Shown here: positions 46,530-58,133 of the stretch, piece after piece
How the letters are laid out: each line of letters begins with the position of its first letter
How positions within the stretch are numbered: the stretch's first letter is position 1
Assembly (NCBI RefSeq): GCF_000471905.2
Contig: NW_006499997.1
Location: 1,787,815 to 1,851,814, forward strand
Source: Amborella trichopoda
Taxonomy: Eukaryota; Streptophyta; Magnoliopsida; Amborellales; Amborellaceae
Length of the DNA: 64,000 nucleotides
Direction: 5' to 3'
Notes under the pieces: model-generated
Seen by the model: only the letters and a program-made list of their open reading frames with translations
Database searches by the model: none
What the model was told of the DNA's origin: nothing
Position numbers and translations under genes: made by a program

Positions 46530-46548
46530 GTCCCCCGTGGAGTCGTCA
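46530..46548 (-). promoter_or_regulatory. Primer binding site, element 2
   Basis: Minus strand reads TGACGACTCCACGGGGGAC, a drifted form of the element 3 site, three bases from the LTR end at 46552. Confidence 0.75.
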
Positions 46549-46551
46549 AGC

Positions 46552-49320
46552 TGGTTAGGTACCTCGATCTCGCCCTCCGAATCTAGATGATCTGACGGTA
46601 CGTGTCTCGGGTTTCTAGTGACCCCAAGATTTGAGATCGCTCTCTCGAAACCTTGCTCAAAATCAAGGGTAGGTATACCAACCGATGAGAGAGGAATTTA
46701 AGGTGGGTTAGGGACTTACTCGGCTGGCTCGTGTGGGCACCCTCTTAGATCACGTCGAAAAGCCCCCTAACAGCTTTAGTTGGTTCTAAATCGCCTCCCT
46801 TGACTTGTAATCTCCTTGTTTTTTTGCACAATACTTCTATGGTTATTTTGCAAGACAAGTGGGTCAAAGAGACCCACCCTTGTCTTAGGGCAATGCACAT
46901 TCGTGTAGATAAGAATGTGAGAGGTTAGGATAATGGAGTGGAAGTTTCGAGCAAAGGACGAAAAGAGAACAAAACATGATGAAGGGATGAGACTAGCTTG
47001 ATAGCCAGACAGTGACCGACTCGGAATGGTAGCAAGACAGGCATGGTACTCAGGACCAGCACAACCGCAAGACTACTCAAAATCGAGGCCGATATGGCGG
47101 TGCTAGGCTAGGTCAACCCTCAATCAAGTAAGAAGAGGAGAGAATGAAGAGAAGGCATGAGATGGCAGAGAGATAGGGTCCTGATAGATAGTGGAGTAGC
47201 AGTGTAACGGCCCTTGGAAGGCATTAGACATTACTACTCGAGGTGTGAGGGGAAGCAGGGAACTACGGACAACGCTAGGCATTGCCGTTGGCAACACGAG
47301 AAGGCAGCGCACCCTTGTGCGAGCGGTGATAGCCTCTCATGAAGTGCGTAACAATAGCCATTTGCGAAGTGCATGACGATAATTCTCATGAGGTGCACAA
47401 CGGTAAGCTGGGGGGAGCTGCGATGAGTACTGAATGCACAAAGGAGGCTCACGGACGGCAATAGGCACAACGCACGTGAAGAAAGCTCGTGGGCGGCGAT
47501 AGGATTTTGTCAAGACCTCCAGTGGGTGGCGATAGGCATCACCATCTGTGATAGGTGCATGACGGGGGGAGACCCCTACAGGCGGCAATGAGTTTCGCCA
47601 TCTGTGCTCTTCACTGAGGTGTGGAGAACGCATCTACGGACGGCGATGAGCAAAGCTGTTTGTAAGCCTCGTTGGGGAGAGAGATGGACAAATAGAAGGA
47701 GAAGGAGGCTCTCGCATGGTGCTGCCATCGCCATGCGTGACCTGTGAGACCACAGGAGAGGTATGCACGACACTGCCACTGCCATGCATGACCTCTAAGG
47801 GGAGCTCAAACGGAGAAGGAAGAAGAAAGAGAGGAAGAGAGAGAAGAAAAGAAAAAGAAGAGAGAGAAGATTTACCTTGAGATTAAGGGTATCGATCCAA
47901 AAGTTTCTCTCACCTTACTCTCTCTCTCCAAATGTGACACAACAATGAGAAAAAAGAGAAACTTTATTAAGTAAAAATTCTCTTTGTGTATTATGTGTGT
48001 GTGTCTATTTCCTCCAAAGTACAATAATGGTACGTGGTATATATAGAATTTGCCCCAAACATGGGTGGATGATCAAAAGTAACCGTAATTACAAGAAATT
48101 AAGATTAAATTGAATTAAAAGAATTTAGAAAATAGGGTGAAAAATGACAGATTTGCCCCTTCCTAACAATTTGATAATTCCATAACAGTCCCTTTGTTGC
48201 CCTAGAACATGCATAATTTTTCATGTATGATCCAGGGTCATTCTAATGCCCGGATGATCGAAAGTTGATTGTTTTCTTGTAAGACTCGGCATGGCGATCG
48301 TTTTTATACCAACTTCGAGCCATGGATCGTGTTTTTAGCACATGATCATGTGACTTGAAATTTTGAATGGATCTTAAAACTTAGGATCGATAGTGTGCTC
48401 GTCCTTGATGTTTTTCAGTGATTTCTTTGGTGGATCATACTAAGCATGCCATTATGAATGCAGGACAACAAATACAGCTTGATTCCATGCCCGAACGAAG
48501 ATTTCATAACTTTGGAATTTTGGTTGGAATATGGAATTCCGACGACGAAATTTACAGTTGCTTCATCAGCTTCGTGTACAGAATCCGACCGTTCATCATG
48601 CACGGGGTTCGGGTCAGAGATAGCTCGAGACCTCACCTACGCGATGAAATTGGTCTCATGTCCTTCGGGGTCAGCAGCATGATTTGGCCGCTCGAGCAAG
48701 GCACGATGCTGTTGAGTTTCCTGTACTTTTTTCATGGATTAGCAACTTCTCTCTAGCTTTTCTTCGCCCTTGGGCATTGTCATGGGGTGTGCAACATATT
48801 GAAACACTCGTCTTGATGAGACGAATACTCTCACAAAATTTGGGCATCCGACTTTGGATGAGTGAGATATGAGCATCGAAATTCACTAGTCGTTACTGTC
48901 CCTTCAATGGTGTGGAGTTGCAGGGTGGCCGCACGGGAATAGCATGCAGCTCCTCCTGTTTCACTTTTTTGCATATAACTTCTTCTTGTAGTGTCCGTTC
49001 AAGCTGAAATTTGAGCCCTGGGGCCTTTCAACTATTTCGGATCCAATAGTAGTGGTCCCATAGAAAATTGAGACACCAAAAATGAAGTTCTAGTTATAGG
49101 GTTCATTTCAAGGTGCTAGAGGTCGATTTTGTCAGAACTGTTTTTTAGTCTGCACTGCCTTAGACATGTCAAAATACGATGAAACTTGGAAGGAGTCTTT
49201 TGAGAGTCCTCATGAAGATCTCAACTAGTTCTGGGGCTGTTCTGAGATTGTCAGAATTTTCACTGTTTGCTAGGTTTTATTGACCGGTGGCCCCATGATG
49301 ATGAAAAATATCTTCCAACA
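46552..49320 (-). repeat. 5' LTR of element 2
   Basis: Plus-strand ends TGGTTAGG and CTTCCAACA. R/U5 at 46552-48037 with a short purine tract (47820-47880) and one to two hairpin motifs (47740-47795); TATA at 48038-48046 (minus); U3 to 49320. Elements 2 and 4 differ mainly by how far the CT and hairpin part is expanded. Confidence 0.88.
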
Positions 49321-50322
49321 CTCTTCTCTCACTCACTTCTTTTCTCCCTCTTCCTTTTGTCTCTCCTTTCTTTCCTCTTCTCTCTTCTCTTCCTTTTCTC
49401 TTTTCTCTTCTTTCTCTCCACATTCCTCTTTTGTCTTTTCTTCTCTCCTCTTCTCTTCTCTTTCCTTTCTCTTCTATCTCTTCTCTTTCTTTTCTTCTCC
49501 TTCCCTTCTCTTTTCTCTTATCTATTTTCTTCTCACTCTCTTTCTCCCTCTTCTTTTCTTATCTCTCCTCTTTGTCTTTCTCTTTCTTTTTCTTTTCCAT
49601 CTCTCATTTGACCAAGGGACAAGTCTAGCATTGTCACGGTAGTCTCATCATTGAGCAGTATTGTCGTCATGCTGGTCTAAGTTACCTTACCCATCCTGCT
49701 GCCACATCAAACCCACTATTGTGCTAGGTTGGTTGATGTTAGCGTTATGTCCTCGAGTAGTATTGTCGTCGTATCGGTTTGCGTTACCTTGCCGGTCTTG
49801 TTACCACGTCAGGTCAATCATCATATCAATCTAGCCATTGTTCTAGGCTAGTCACTTGGTCAAATGTCTCTTTCTTTTCTTTTCTTCTCCTCTCTCTTCC
49901 TTTCTCCTCTCTTCATCCTGCTCCCAACCCTCATCTCATCATTCCTTCTCTTTTCTCCTTTGAATGCGCACGCTTGTGTGAAATAACCCAAAAGATAAGG
50001 TGGGGTTTCTTGGCCCACTTGTTTTGTAAAATTAACCATGTGTGTGTGATCGCAAAAACAAGGGAATATAGGCCAAGGGAGGCAATTTCGGACCAGTTGT
50101 ATGACTGGGGGCTTTTCTTCTTGATCTAAGAGGGTGCCCATGCGAGCCAGCCTGAGTAAGTCCCAAACCCATATTAAATTCTTCTCTCATCGGTTGGTAT
50201 ACCTGCCCTTGTTCTTTAGCAAGGTTCCCGAGAGAGTGGTCTCAAGTCTCGGGTTCCCTGAAACTCGAGACATGTGTCACCAGATCATCCAGATCCGGAG
50301 ACAAGATCGAGGCACCTAACCA
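49321..50322 (+). repeat. 5' LTR of element 3, right part
   Basis: Continues 30130-32753 after the element 2 insertion: CT tract (49321-49605), GACCAAGGGACAAG block matching 25773, and the conserved U5 end finishing GGCACCTAACCA at 50322. Confidence 0.85.
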
Positions 50323-50325
50323 ACT

Positions 50326-50344
50326 TGGCGACTCCACTAGGGAC
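50326..50344 (+). promoter_or_regulatory. Primer binding site, element 3
   Basis: TGGCGACTCCACTAGGGAC, three bases after the LTR end. This is the most intact copy of the family site and of the type seen in Tat/Ogre elements; tRNA identity not asserted. Confidence 0.8.
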
Positions 50345-50639
50345 TTACTACCCCTCTGTTTGGTCGTAATTTTTTGGCTAGTTTCTCTTTTGTTTTTCTG
50401 TTTTCACACACCACTTGGCTTTCGGATTCCTTAACCCATTCAAGGGACTCCTTCTTGAAAATCCCTTCCACCCTCTTCGAATCACAGAAACTGAAGAAGA
50501 GGTGTGAGAATCCTGCACCGTGGTCAGCATCATAGAGGATGACCTGACCACCCCGTAGCTACAGTCTCAACACCTTCAAGAATCAGTCCTCACACGGTAA
50601 GCGTATAAGACTCGAGTCCAGTCGGGGCATGCTAACCCC

Positions 50640-52440
50640 TTGTTGAGTAATCTGCCACGTGCGACCCGCCAAGCTCGAAAGCCCTCAATTGCACCTAAGG
50701 CTAACCTCCCTAGAGAAACGGTCAACGTTATGGTTGTGAAAGAACCTAGCGACAGCCAGGAAGAGTGCATGAATAGGTTCGAAGACATGGTGCACGCAAT
50801 GATGGAGAAGATTGACTACATGGAAACCATGCGACACTCGGCTAAACATGAGGCCAACTCCCATCACTCAGATGATGCAGCTTCAAGGCAGCCTCCTCCC
50901 CTTACCTCACAGGACAATTATGTCCCTCACCCTGTCTCACAGGCGTATATCGATACTATGGTAACCCACAGCTTAAAAAGCAGACAAATTTTGGGTATTC
51001 AGGGTGTAACACTCTATAAAAAACCATACCCCTCTTACATTGATCAGGATCCATTTCCCTCGGACTACAAAAAGGGGAAGCTTCCCTTGTTCAATGGAAC
51101 AACATCCCTGCACCAGAATATCGCGCTATTCCAAGTGACATGTCGAGAGGCAGCGGCTGATGGGAGACTCCTCCTCCTTCAGTTTGTTGAAACTCTTGAT
51201 TCAGTACATGTCGCTTCCCCTAAATTCAGTACATACTTAGGAGGAAATGGAAAAACTGTTCCACTAGCATTTCTATGAGGTTGAGAGAGAGGTAGGTCCA
51301 AACCATTGAGCTTCTCACCTTGACATAGGAACTAGATGAACCTATGGATCAATTCATTTCAAGGTGAAGAGATTTGGCCGCTCGCCATCCCAATCTCATG
51401 CCTGAGAAGGAAGCAGTTTAGACCTGTGTCCGAAACATACGTCTTAAGATTGCTATATATGTTGAAGCCTCCAATCCGACCTCCACGTCAGAGCTGATTT
51501 CTAAGTCAGTTCGCATAGAGAGCTTGTCACACCACCATGGCGGGTCAATACAATAGCCTTCAAACTCGGGAAACAACTGGGGCAATGGCAATTCTAGGAC
51601 GAATGCCCTGGGCAACCAACAGAAAAGGGTAATCAGCACGACTGTTACCGTCAGTGATCCAAAGAAATCTGCCTCTCAGACTTTGGACCACTCCAAAGGG
51701 GTAGGCACAACAAAGACAGCGTCTCAGGCAGGCAAACAGCAGTAATCATACAACCAGGTACCCCCACCTACGAACCTTAATCAAAGTGATTATTGGACTA
51801 ACCACCAGAACAAGGTTTATCCTTTTGAAAATGAATGGGTTCCTACACTGCTTCGACTATCTATGGAACAGAACATGATTGAGCTGCCCGAGATCCGGTT
51901 TCCCGATCAAGCTCGTCTCGATACGCATGCAGGATATTGTGCTTATCATCAAATGGTAAACTACTCCACAGAAAAATGCTACACCCTTAAAGACCTCATC
52001 AAGGCTCTGATCCAGAAGGGTCAAATCAAGCTCAAAGAACTCAAGAAATCATTCAGGGCAATTGAGGCTTCCCACGTGGTAATAGTACAGGAGAAAGACA
52101 AAAGCATGTGCCATTCTGATGAGCTGTCAACAGATCTTCTCCATGCTCTGTTCGATATGATGCTCCAACAAGGACTCATCACAACAAAGCCAACGAGGCA
52201 ACGCAAGCTCCTTGCCCAGGAGACTGAGAATCACTGGTGCCCATACCATCAAATATGGGGCCATGAGCTGAACGAATGTTATGGGTTCGAAGCTATGGAT
52301 GGGGAAAAAGTCCAGAGGGGTTACATTGCTTATGTCGAACACCCTCAAGGCACTATGCCCATTCAGGAGGGCGTTTCAACGCAAGACTCTCAGAAGGATA
52401 CCTCTGATCCCTCTGAATCCTCGACTTCCCATCCATGGAT
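50640..52440 (+). pseudogene. gag of element 3, truncated
   Basis: Open frame 50640-51275 with ECMNRFEDMVHAMMEKIDYM, YKKPYPSYIDQDPFP and KGKLPLFNGTTS. A frameshifted middle follows (51280-51860; ASNPTSTSELISKSVRIE is legible), then 51863-52462 with CAYHQMVNYSTEKC and WCPYHQIWGHELNEC. It is collinear with elements 1 and 2 up to PSESSTSHPW (about 52436), then homology ends abruptly. No in-frame ATG is visible at the very start; the first usable one is near 50730. The protease and everything after it are missing. Confidence 0.8.
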
Positions 52441-52445
52441 GATCC

Positions 52446-53261
52446 CTAAGGTTTCTCTTTGAGCCCTATCATAGGTTGCAATTGAGATGTTTGAGACCTC
52501 TCTATTTGTGATAACCCTACTCTTGTAATAGTTTTCAAGGGACATATGTTCAGAGATGTCCCAGTGTAAACCATCACTCTCCTGATTTTATAACTGCTCA
52601 TGAAAACAGTGATATAAAATGAATGGGTGTGAAAACGATCGAATCCCGGAGGTATGTCATCATCAGTTAATGTAATGGGGTTCGGTGCCGTTAAAAGATT
52701 AATCATGTTGCCTAGCTCTTCGGGTCTAGTATGGGCAGGGACATGAGTCCTTCCAAGTACTTCCTTAATTTGGGCCCGATGAATGGGTGGGTTCTTCATG
52801 ATAGAAATGGATGCTGGAATTTTACTGAGATGAGCTGACAAGTTGTACTCTATAATAGGCTCAGCAATGTTCGTTTCTTGTTCCTTTGTTGTTTCATTGG
52901 GCATGATGGGATTTTGATCAACTTTGGGAAGATTCCCGAGCCTTTTCTCTAGGGTGTCGACCATCAATCGAGGTGGCTTGAAGTGACTTCCTCTCCTGGT
53001 GAGGTGGTCAACCTCTTGAGGGTTTGTATTAGCCACGACGATGACACCTGGTCTAGATTCTCCTAGATTTTCAGCTTTCTCAAATTGAGATGGAGTGTAG
53101 TCCTGGTTAATTGAAATCATGTTTATGCATGGATCTCTATTGACTACGACTTCTTTGCTATTGAAGATGGCATGATCCCAAGGGGAAACTGAGAAATTTT
53201 CTTGAGTATCCTTATGGTTTTGCACTTTAAGGTCACCCTTGAGTAGCTTATCTTCAATCAT
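52446..53261 (-). pseudogene. Spacer and protease start of element 5
   Basis: A 271-residue frame. The last third resembles Tat protease, PPGFDRFHTHSFYITVFM then VMVYTGTSLNICPLKTI. Retropepsins have D-T-G; here the Asp is replaced by Tyr (VYTG), so the active site is lost. The frame is truncated at the junction. Translation from this strand explains the sequence better than any plus-strand reading. Confidence 0.7.
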
Positions 53262-53284
53262 TGTAATGACAACTAAACTGGCCG

Positions 53285-55826
53285 CCTTGGGGGATTCAAT
53301 TTCAAATTTCTAGCAATTATTCAGGAGTGGATTAGCACATGTTCCCATCTTCTGATTAGAGGCCTCCACTGGTGCATCAGTGGGAATGTAGTTGATAGCA
53401 CCCTTATCTAGGAGTTCCAGGATGATGCGCTTTAAGTTATAACAGTCTTGAGTGTTATGGGTGTGATTTTATGGTATCCACACCATCTGGAATTATCTTT
53501 AACCTCATACTTTGGTTGAACAGAGTCTGGAAGAACAATGAGCCCCGCTTGCAGGATCTTAGTTAATATCGCAGAGAGAGGTTCCTGCAGTGGTGGAAGG
53601 TTAACTTCTAGAAAGGGCCTCCTGTATCCAGTGTTTGCGTTTTTACTGGAGTAGAAGTTATTGGTCCTACTGGTGCCCCTGGGTTGATCATTTATCTTTT
53701 AAGCTTAGGGTGGAACTGGTGCAATGACAATCTGACCTACCTGGGTAGTAGTATTATTCTTTTTGTGGTTGTTGTTATAATTGCCATTTCTTTTAGTCTG
53801 TGATGGTACGACCACTGTCGAATTCTCAAACCTTGCACTGGAAGTGGCGACCTTTGGCCGTTCAAAGAAAGCAACTTGATCTATCATCTGTTGAAATGAG
53901 AAAGGTCGCAACCCATGAATGAAGAAATTCATGTACACTAGTAGGGAATTCTTTAAGCACATGCTCATTTGAGAGGTCTCGAGAAGTGAATCAATGACCT
54001 TTGATCTAGATTCCCGAAATCGATTGACAAAGGCAGGGAACGACTCGCCAATGTTTTGTTTAGTCGCAACCAACTCCCCGAGGGTCATTGGTTGTTGCTT
54101 GGTCCCTTTATAATGTTCAACGAATCGCCGAAACAATTCGTCAGGAGTTTGCCCAGGGTACCTGGATATTATTTCTCGGAACCACGTTAGAGGTGGTCCA
54201 AAGAGAGTGTATTGAAACATGACATTTAGACGGTGCGGTTTGTCTTCTAATGCTAGAACAGTCAACAAGTAAGCGGTGATGTGATTATTAGGGTCACCCT
54301 TCCAACTGAACTTGTTTTCAAACTTTGGAAACACGAAACCCGGAGGACGGGGTTCGACATCCCCGAGAACATCCTTGACCTAAGATCATGAAGGGAGTAT
54401 ATTTGGATTTCCGATCTTAGCCATGGTATCTTTAAACGTGGCTAATTCACCTTTCAGCTGAGCAAGCTCAATTGACTCAGGAGTCAGCTGGATGCCCTAG
54501 GCTGATGACATAATTTGTGGTGCAAGGGATGCTGCTGATATGGGCTGCACTAGACCAGACATAGGCGAGGCTTACGTGATGGTTGGAGGATGGTATGGGT
54601 AAGCCTAAGCTTGGACAGGAGGATCCGGAGGCTAATAACCTGGTGTCAAGGCTTGGAATGGACAGTCGGGGCTTGGTGCATAGGATATCCCAGGTACGGG
54701 TGACTAGAGGCTGGGACTGCAACCGGAGGGTATGGAGTCGACTGGTATGGCTGACTTGGGGGATATTGAGTTGGAATAAAAGCCGAATAGGGTGCCTGTG
54801 ATTGATGGTATGGAACTGGGGCAGTCTGAAGAGGCTGCATGGGTAGATGACTATACATAACTTGTGGAGGGTAAGGTCTGGACTGACTATGGGATGGACA
54901 GTCATGTAGTCGAGCCGGATCTATAGCAGTTGGAAGATGAGAAGATTGGCGATGTCGGATTGCCGACGGGGTGGAACTCACATGACTTTGTTGGTCACAG
55001 GTTAAAGAGGTCCTCTAATTCTGACCTGACTGATGACTCGATGCCCTAGGTGAGGCATGTGACTCAACATGGCCAGCACGCTTCAAAAAATCTTTGACCT
55101 CGTGTAAGTGCTTGAGCCTCTCAAAGGTGTCATAAACTCAGGGATTTCTTGATCAAACTGATGGATCTCAAGGTGCATGCCCTTGTTGGATGAACTATGA
55201 TGGCTCAGATTCTGACTATTAGAGCCCATAAAATGGGTCTTTTGAGAATCTCGACGTGATTTGACCAAACTCTCACCTTGAGGAGGTAGACTCAGGTCTA
55301 CTTGACCTTGTGTGTCAAGCGCGTTAGGGGGTGCTGGGGTGTTGTCGATAGTGTAAATTCCAGCAGCACCTCCCTCAAACTTGGACTTTTGTAGAAGTGG
55401 ATGGCGTGCTCCTAGTTGAGCAGCACCACTCTTAGACTTTGATGATGATGTGGGGTGAGTTGTCATTTTAGCGCGACTTCCTTTAGACTCATGCACTTTT
55501 GGGCGATGTGACCTTAATTGAGTAGCATCTCCCCTAGAAGTTGGGTTCAACTCTAGTTCTTTAGACCCAGGTCGAATACCTTGACTATTGAGAGTGCCTC
55601 GGGCCATACATACTTGTTGGAATCCAGGACTCGATTAACTTACAGATGTGTTCGCTATTCTTAACCTTGGGTGTGGGACCATGGACCCATTGGAGCCTGA
55701 TCTCGACTGACCTGAGACAGAGTAGGCCCAAGGAACTGAGTCATAACGTCATGTGGGTCTAGTCATCCGAGAGGGCCTAGATGATGCAGTAGACTCAGTA
55801 TCTGAGTCATCACGAACTACAGACAT
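53285..55826 (-). pseudogene. gag of element 5, broken
   Basis: Probable start at 55826-55824 (MSVVRDDSDTESTASSRPSR); the same frame runs to 55083 with two stops. A Pro/Tyr/Gln-rich region follows (54981-54646), then the gag core (54334-53705) with FSWKGDPNNHITAYL, PPLTWFREIISRYPG and GESFPAFVNRFRESR, the Retrotrans_gag type. A knuckle-like CGYHKI block and LELLDKGAINYIPTDAP follow at 53560-53380, in shifted frames. It belongs to the Tat/Ogre gag style but to another family than elements 1-4. Confidence 0.75.
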
Positions 55827-55839
55827 GACTAGAAAATTA

Positions 55840-55878
55840 TGTAACAAAAACACTCTCTTTTCTTTTTTTTATTAATCT

Positions 55879-55911
<33 letters not shown>

Positions 55912-56822
55912 TAGAATACCTACTCCTATTTCTTAGAACGTAAGTTCCTAGAGAGAGTGATCTNNNNNNNNNNNNNNNNNNNNACAAAATATAAGAAAAA
56001 AAAAATTGAGATCTATTTCTAATCTAAATAGAAAAAGTAGAGAAGGCCTAGATCTATCTTCTTTTGTTTTATTTTTTAAAAAAAATATTTTATCAAAAGA
56101 GATAAAGATTCTTATTTTTATTTTTTATTTTTGGAAAGAGATAAAGATGCTTCTAAAATATGTAATCTAAAAAAATAAAAATGCACTTAAAAAAGATAAA
56201 ATATGATCTAAAGATGATCTAAAGATGATAAGTATGAATAAAAGAAGATATGCAAAATATGATAAAGATAATATAGATGATATTAAGATGAATCTAAAGA
56301 TGTTCTAGATGATCTAAAGATTATCTAAAAGGATGATCTAAAGATAAAGATGATCAAGATGAGATCTAAAAGAAGATTATCTAAAAACGATAAAGACGAT
56401 CTAAAGATTGATTTAAAGATGATCTAAACGATAGATCTAAAAGATTGACCTAAAAGATGATCTAAAGATAAAGATAATCTTATGTTAAAGATGATCAAGA
56501 TGGATATAAAAGAAGATCTAACTAAGAATAATAATAATAATGATTGATATAAAAGATGAATCTAAAAGAATATATGATCTAAAAGATCCAAAAGATCATA
56601 AAGATTAAGAGAAGAAAGATCCTAAATTTTTCATGGAGAGAGAAAAAAAAAAAGATCTAGAATAAGAAGATTGAATTTAATAAAAAAAAGAAATCTTTTC
56701 AAATCTACCTTTTTTTTTCCTTTTTTTTTTTATTACTTTTTATTTTTATTTTTGCTGGAAAAATAAATATGAGAAAAAGCATAAGTTTCTTAAGTCTAAA
56801 ATACGGATCTGAAGCTCAAGGG
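55840..56822 (-). other. Element 5 leader, AT-rich, with repeats
   Basis: Non-coding stretch between gag and primer site. It holds a TA microsatellite (55878-55911), the sequence gap, and an irregular GATCTAAAGAT-type repeat (about 56150-56620) with a unit near 13 bp. Confidence 0.65.
55964..55983. other. Assembly gap (20 N)
   Basis: Exactly twenty undetermined bases inside AT-rich leader of element 5. The true length may differ. Confidence 0.99.
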
Positions 56823-56840
56823 GCCCCACGGTGGGCGACA
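56823..56840 (-). promoter_or_regulatory. tRNA-Lys-type primer binding site, element 5
   Basis: The plus strand reads GCCCCACGGTGGGCGACA, which matches the 3' end of plant tRNA-Lys (GCCCCACGGTGGGCGCCA, from memory) at 17 of 18 positions. It lies three bases from LTR end TGTTTACAC. Confidence 0.7.
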
Positions 56841-56843
56841 AGC

Positions 56844-58133
56844 TGTTTACACTCCGATCTGCGCTGATCTTTGTGATGAGATATGCTTAAATCTTAGAAA
56901 AAATTAAGTTTCTTTTTGAAAAGGTAGAGAAAGTGCTTGAATTATAGGCTCTGAAAAATCTCAGATCTATACTAATTCGGTATTTTCCTGAGTCCACTAG
57001 CAGCGCTAGCTCCAAATCCGTATTTTGACAAAAAACGCTTCTAAAATTAATTAAATCTAATGATGAATTAATTTCTAGAAAAGAATAAAATAAAACAGAT
57101 AATTAAATGAAGAAAAAAAATTAAATTAAGCAAAGAAAGATATACTTACTTCTAGGGACCCGAAACCCGGAGTTTCGGGCTTGAATCAAGCCGCTCTTCC
57201 GATTGACGCCATCATCTCCTTTTTTGGATATCTTTACTTGCTGGAATTGGTAGATCTAAAGTTCTTTTAACCTAGATCTAGGGTTCCTAAGGCAAGGAGA
57301 AGAACTGAGAATTTTTTTTAGGGTCTACCTAGGATTTTCATGGGATTGGAGGAGAATTTCCTTCGTTTTCTAAAGGTTTTGGGATCTCCAGAGGTGAATA
57401 TGGCTTCTAGTTTTGTCTTTAATTTTTTGGGATTTTCGGAGATTTTTCCTAAATTTTTAGGAAATTTCTAAGTGTTTTCCTATTTTTGGGCTATTTTTCT
57501 AATTTCAAGAATTTTTAAAGGATTTCTACATGGTTTATCATCTCTTTCCTTTAGGTTATGAAGGGGGTATTTATAGAACTCCGTTGGTGATTTTTTCTAA
57601 TTTGTTTGGAGTTTTTTTGGATGTTTTTGGATTTATCTTGAAGTTTAGCCTTATCTAATTAAAGAAAACGCATTTACTGTGTCATCAGATGTGTTGACTG
57701 TGTCATCAACCCAAAGGGATCAAATTATCATTTATTATATCTTTTTATCTGTAGGTCCGATTCAAACAATTCTTGGACCGTTGGAAAGTTCTTAAGCTCT
57801 ACTTCAAGTTAGGATAGGATTTGGGTAGTTTTGGGTTAATTAAATTGGGTCTACGTTGCCTATGATCTACTAGGGTTTGTGTGGTTCTTTAGGACTAGAA
57901 TCAAGATTTATAGGAGTTCCCTTAGCCAAAATTTCAAGGGGATGTCTACAAAGTGTTTCTCTCAATTTCCTTTAAGTGCCTATAAATGGAAAAGGTTTGA
58001 GAGACTTAAGCACCTTGCATGAGCTCATTTTCTATCTCTTAAGCTTCCTTATAAGCTGGGTATAAAGACGTACATGTCATCTCTATGAGAGCCCTACGAG
58101 ATACATTACAGCACCGTGTTGCTTCTCACAACA
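56844..58133 (-). repeat. 5' LTR of element 5
   Basis: Plus-strand left end TGTTTACAC; proposed right end CTTCTCACAACA at 58133, giving matching TGTT/AACA termini. A TATA box on the minus strand lies at 57568-57575 (TATAAATA). The left boundary is firm from the primer site; the right one is a best guess with no second LTR to compare. Confidence 0.55.
57568..57575 (-). promoter_or_regulatory. LTR promoter TATA box, element 5
   Basis: TATAAATA followed by CCCCCTTC on the minus strand, inside the proposed LTR. Confidence 0.65.

Larger units (their letters stand above)
32754..49320 (-). mobile_element. Element 2: complete non-autonomous Tat-like element
   Basis: A 16.6-kb element on the minus strand with both LTRs (46552-49320 and 32754-35312), which resemble each other far more than the other copies. 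It sits inside the CT-rich part of element 3's LTR. Flanking 5-mers are TTCTT (left) and CTCTT (right), four of five matching, but the surroundings are so CT-rich that this is weak. Internal order matches element 1: primer site, leader ORF, gag, protease and tail, convergent antisense ORF, antisense promoter with repeats, 3' LTR. No reverse transcriptase is visible. Confidence 0.88.
52446..58133 (-). mobile_element. Element 5: 5' part of a different Tat-like element
   Basis: On the minus strand: LTR (56844-58133), tRNA-Lys primer site (56823-56840), an AT-rich leader with a sequence gap, gag, and the beginning of protease, cut at about 52446 where element 3's gag ends. Its LTR ends, primer site and gag differ from the main family. 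The 3' half with polymerase is missing. Confidence 0.75.

Noticed and set aside
54583..54801. Plus-strand frame over element 5 gag
   Set aside because: Shadow of the Pro/Tyr-rich minus-strand gag region.
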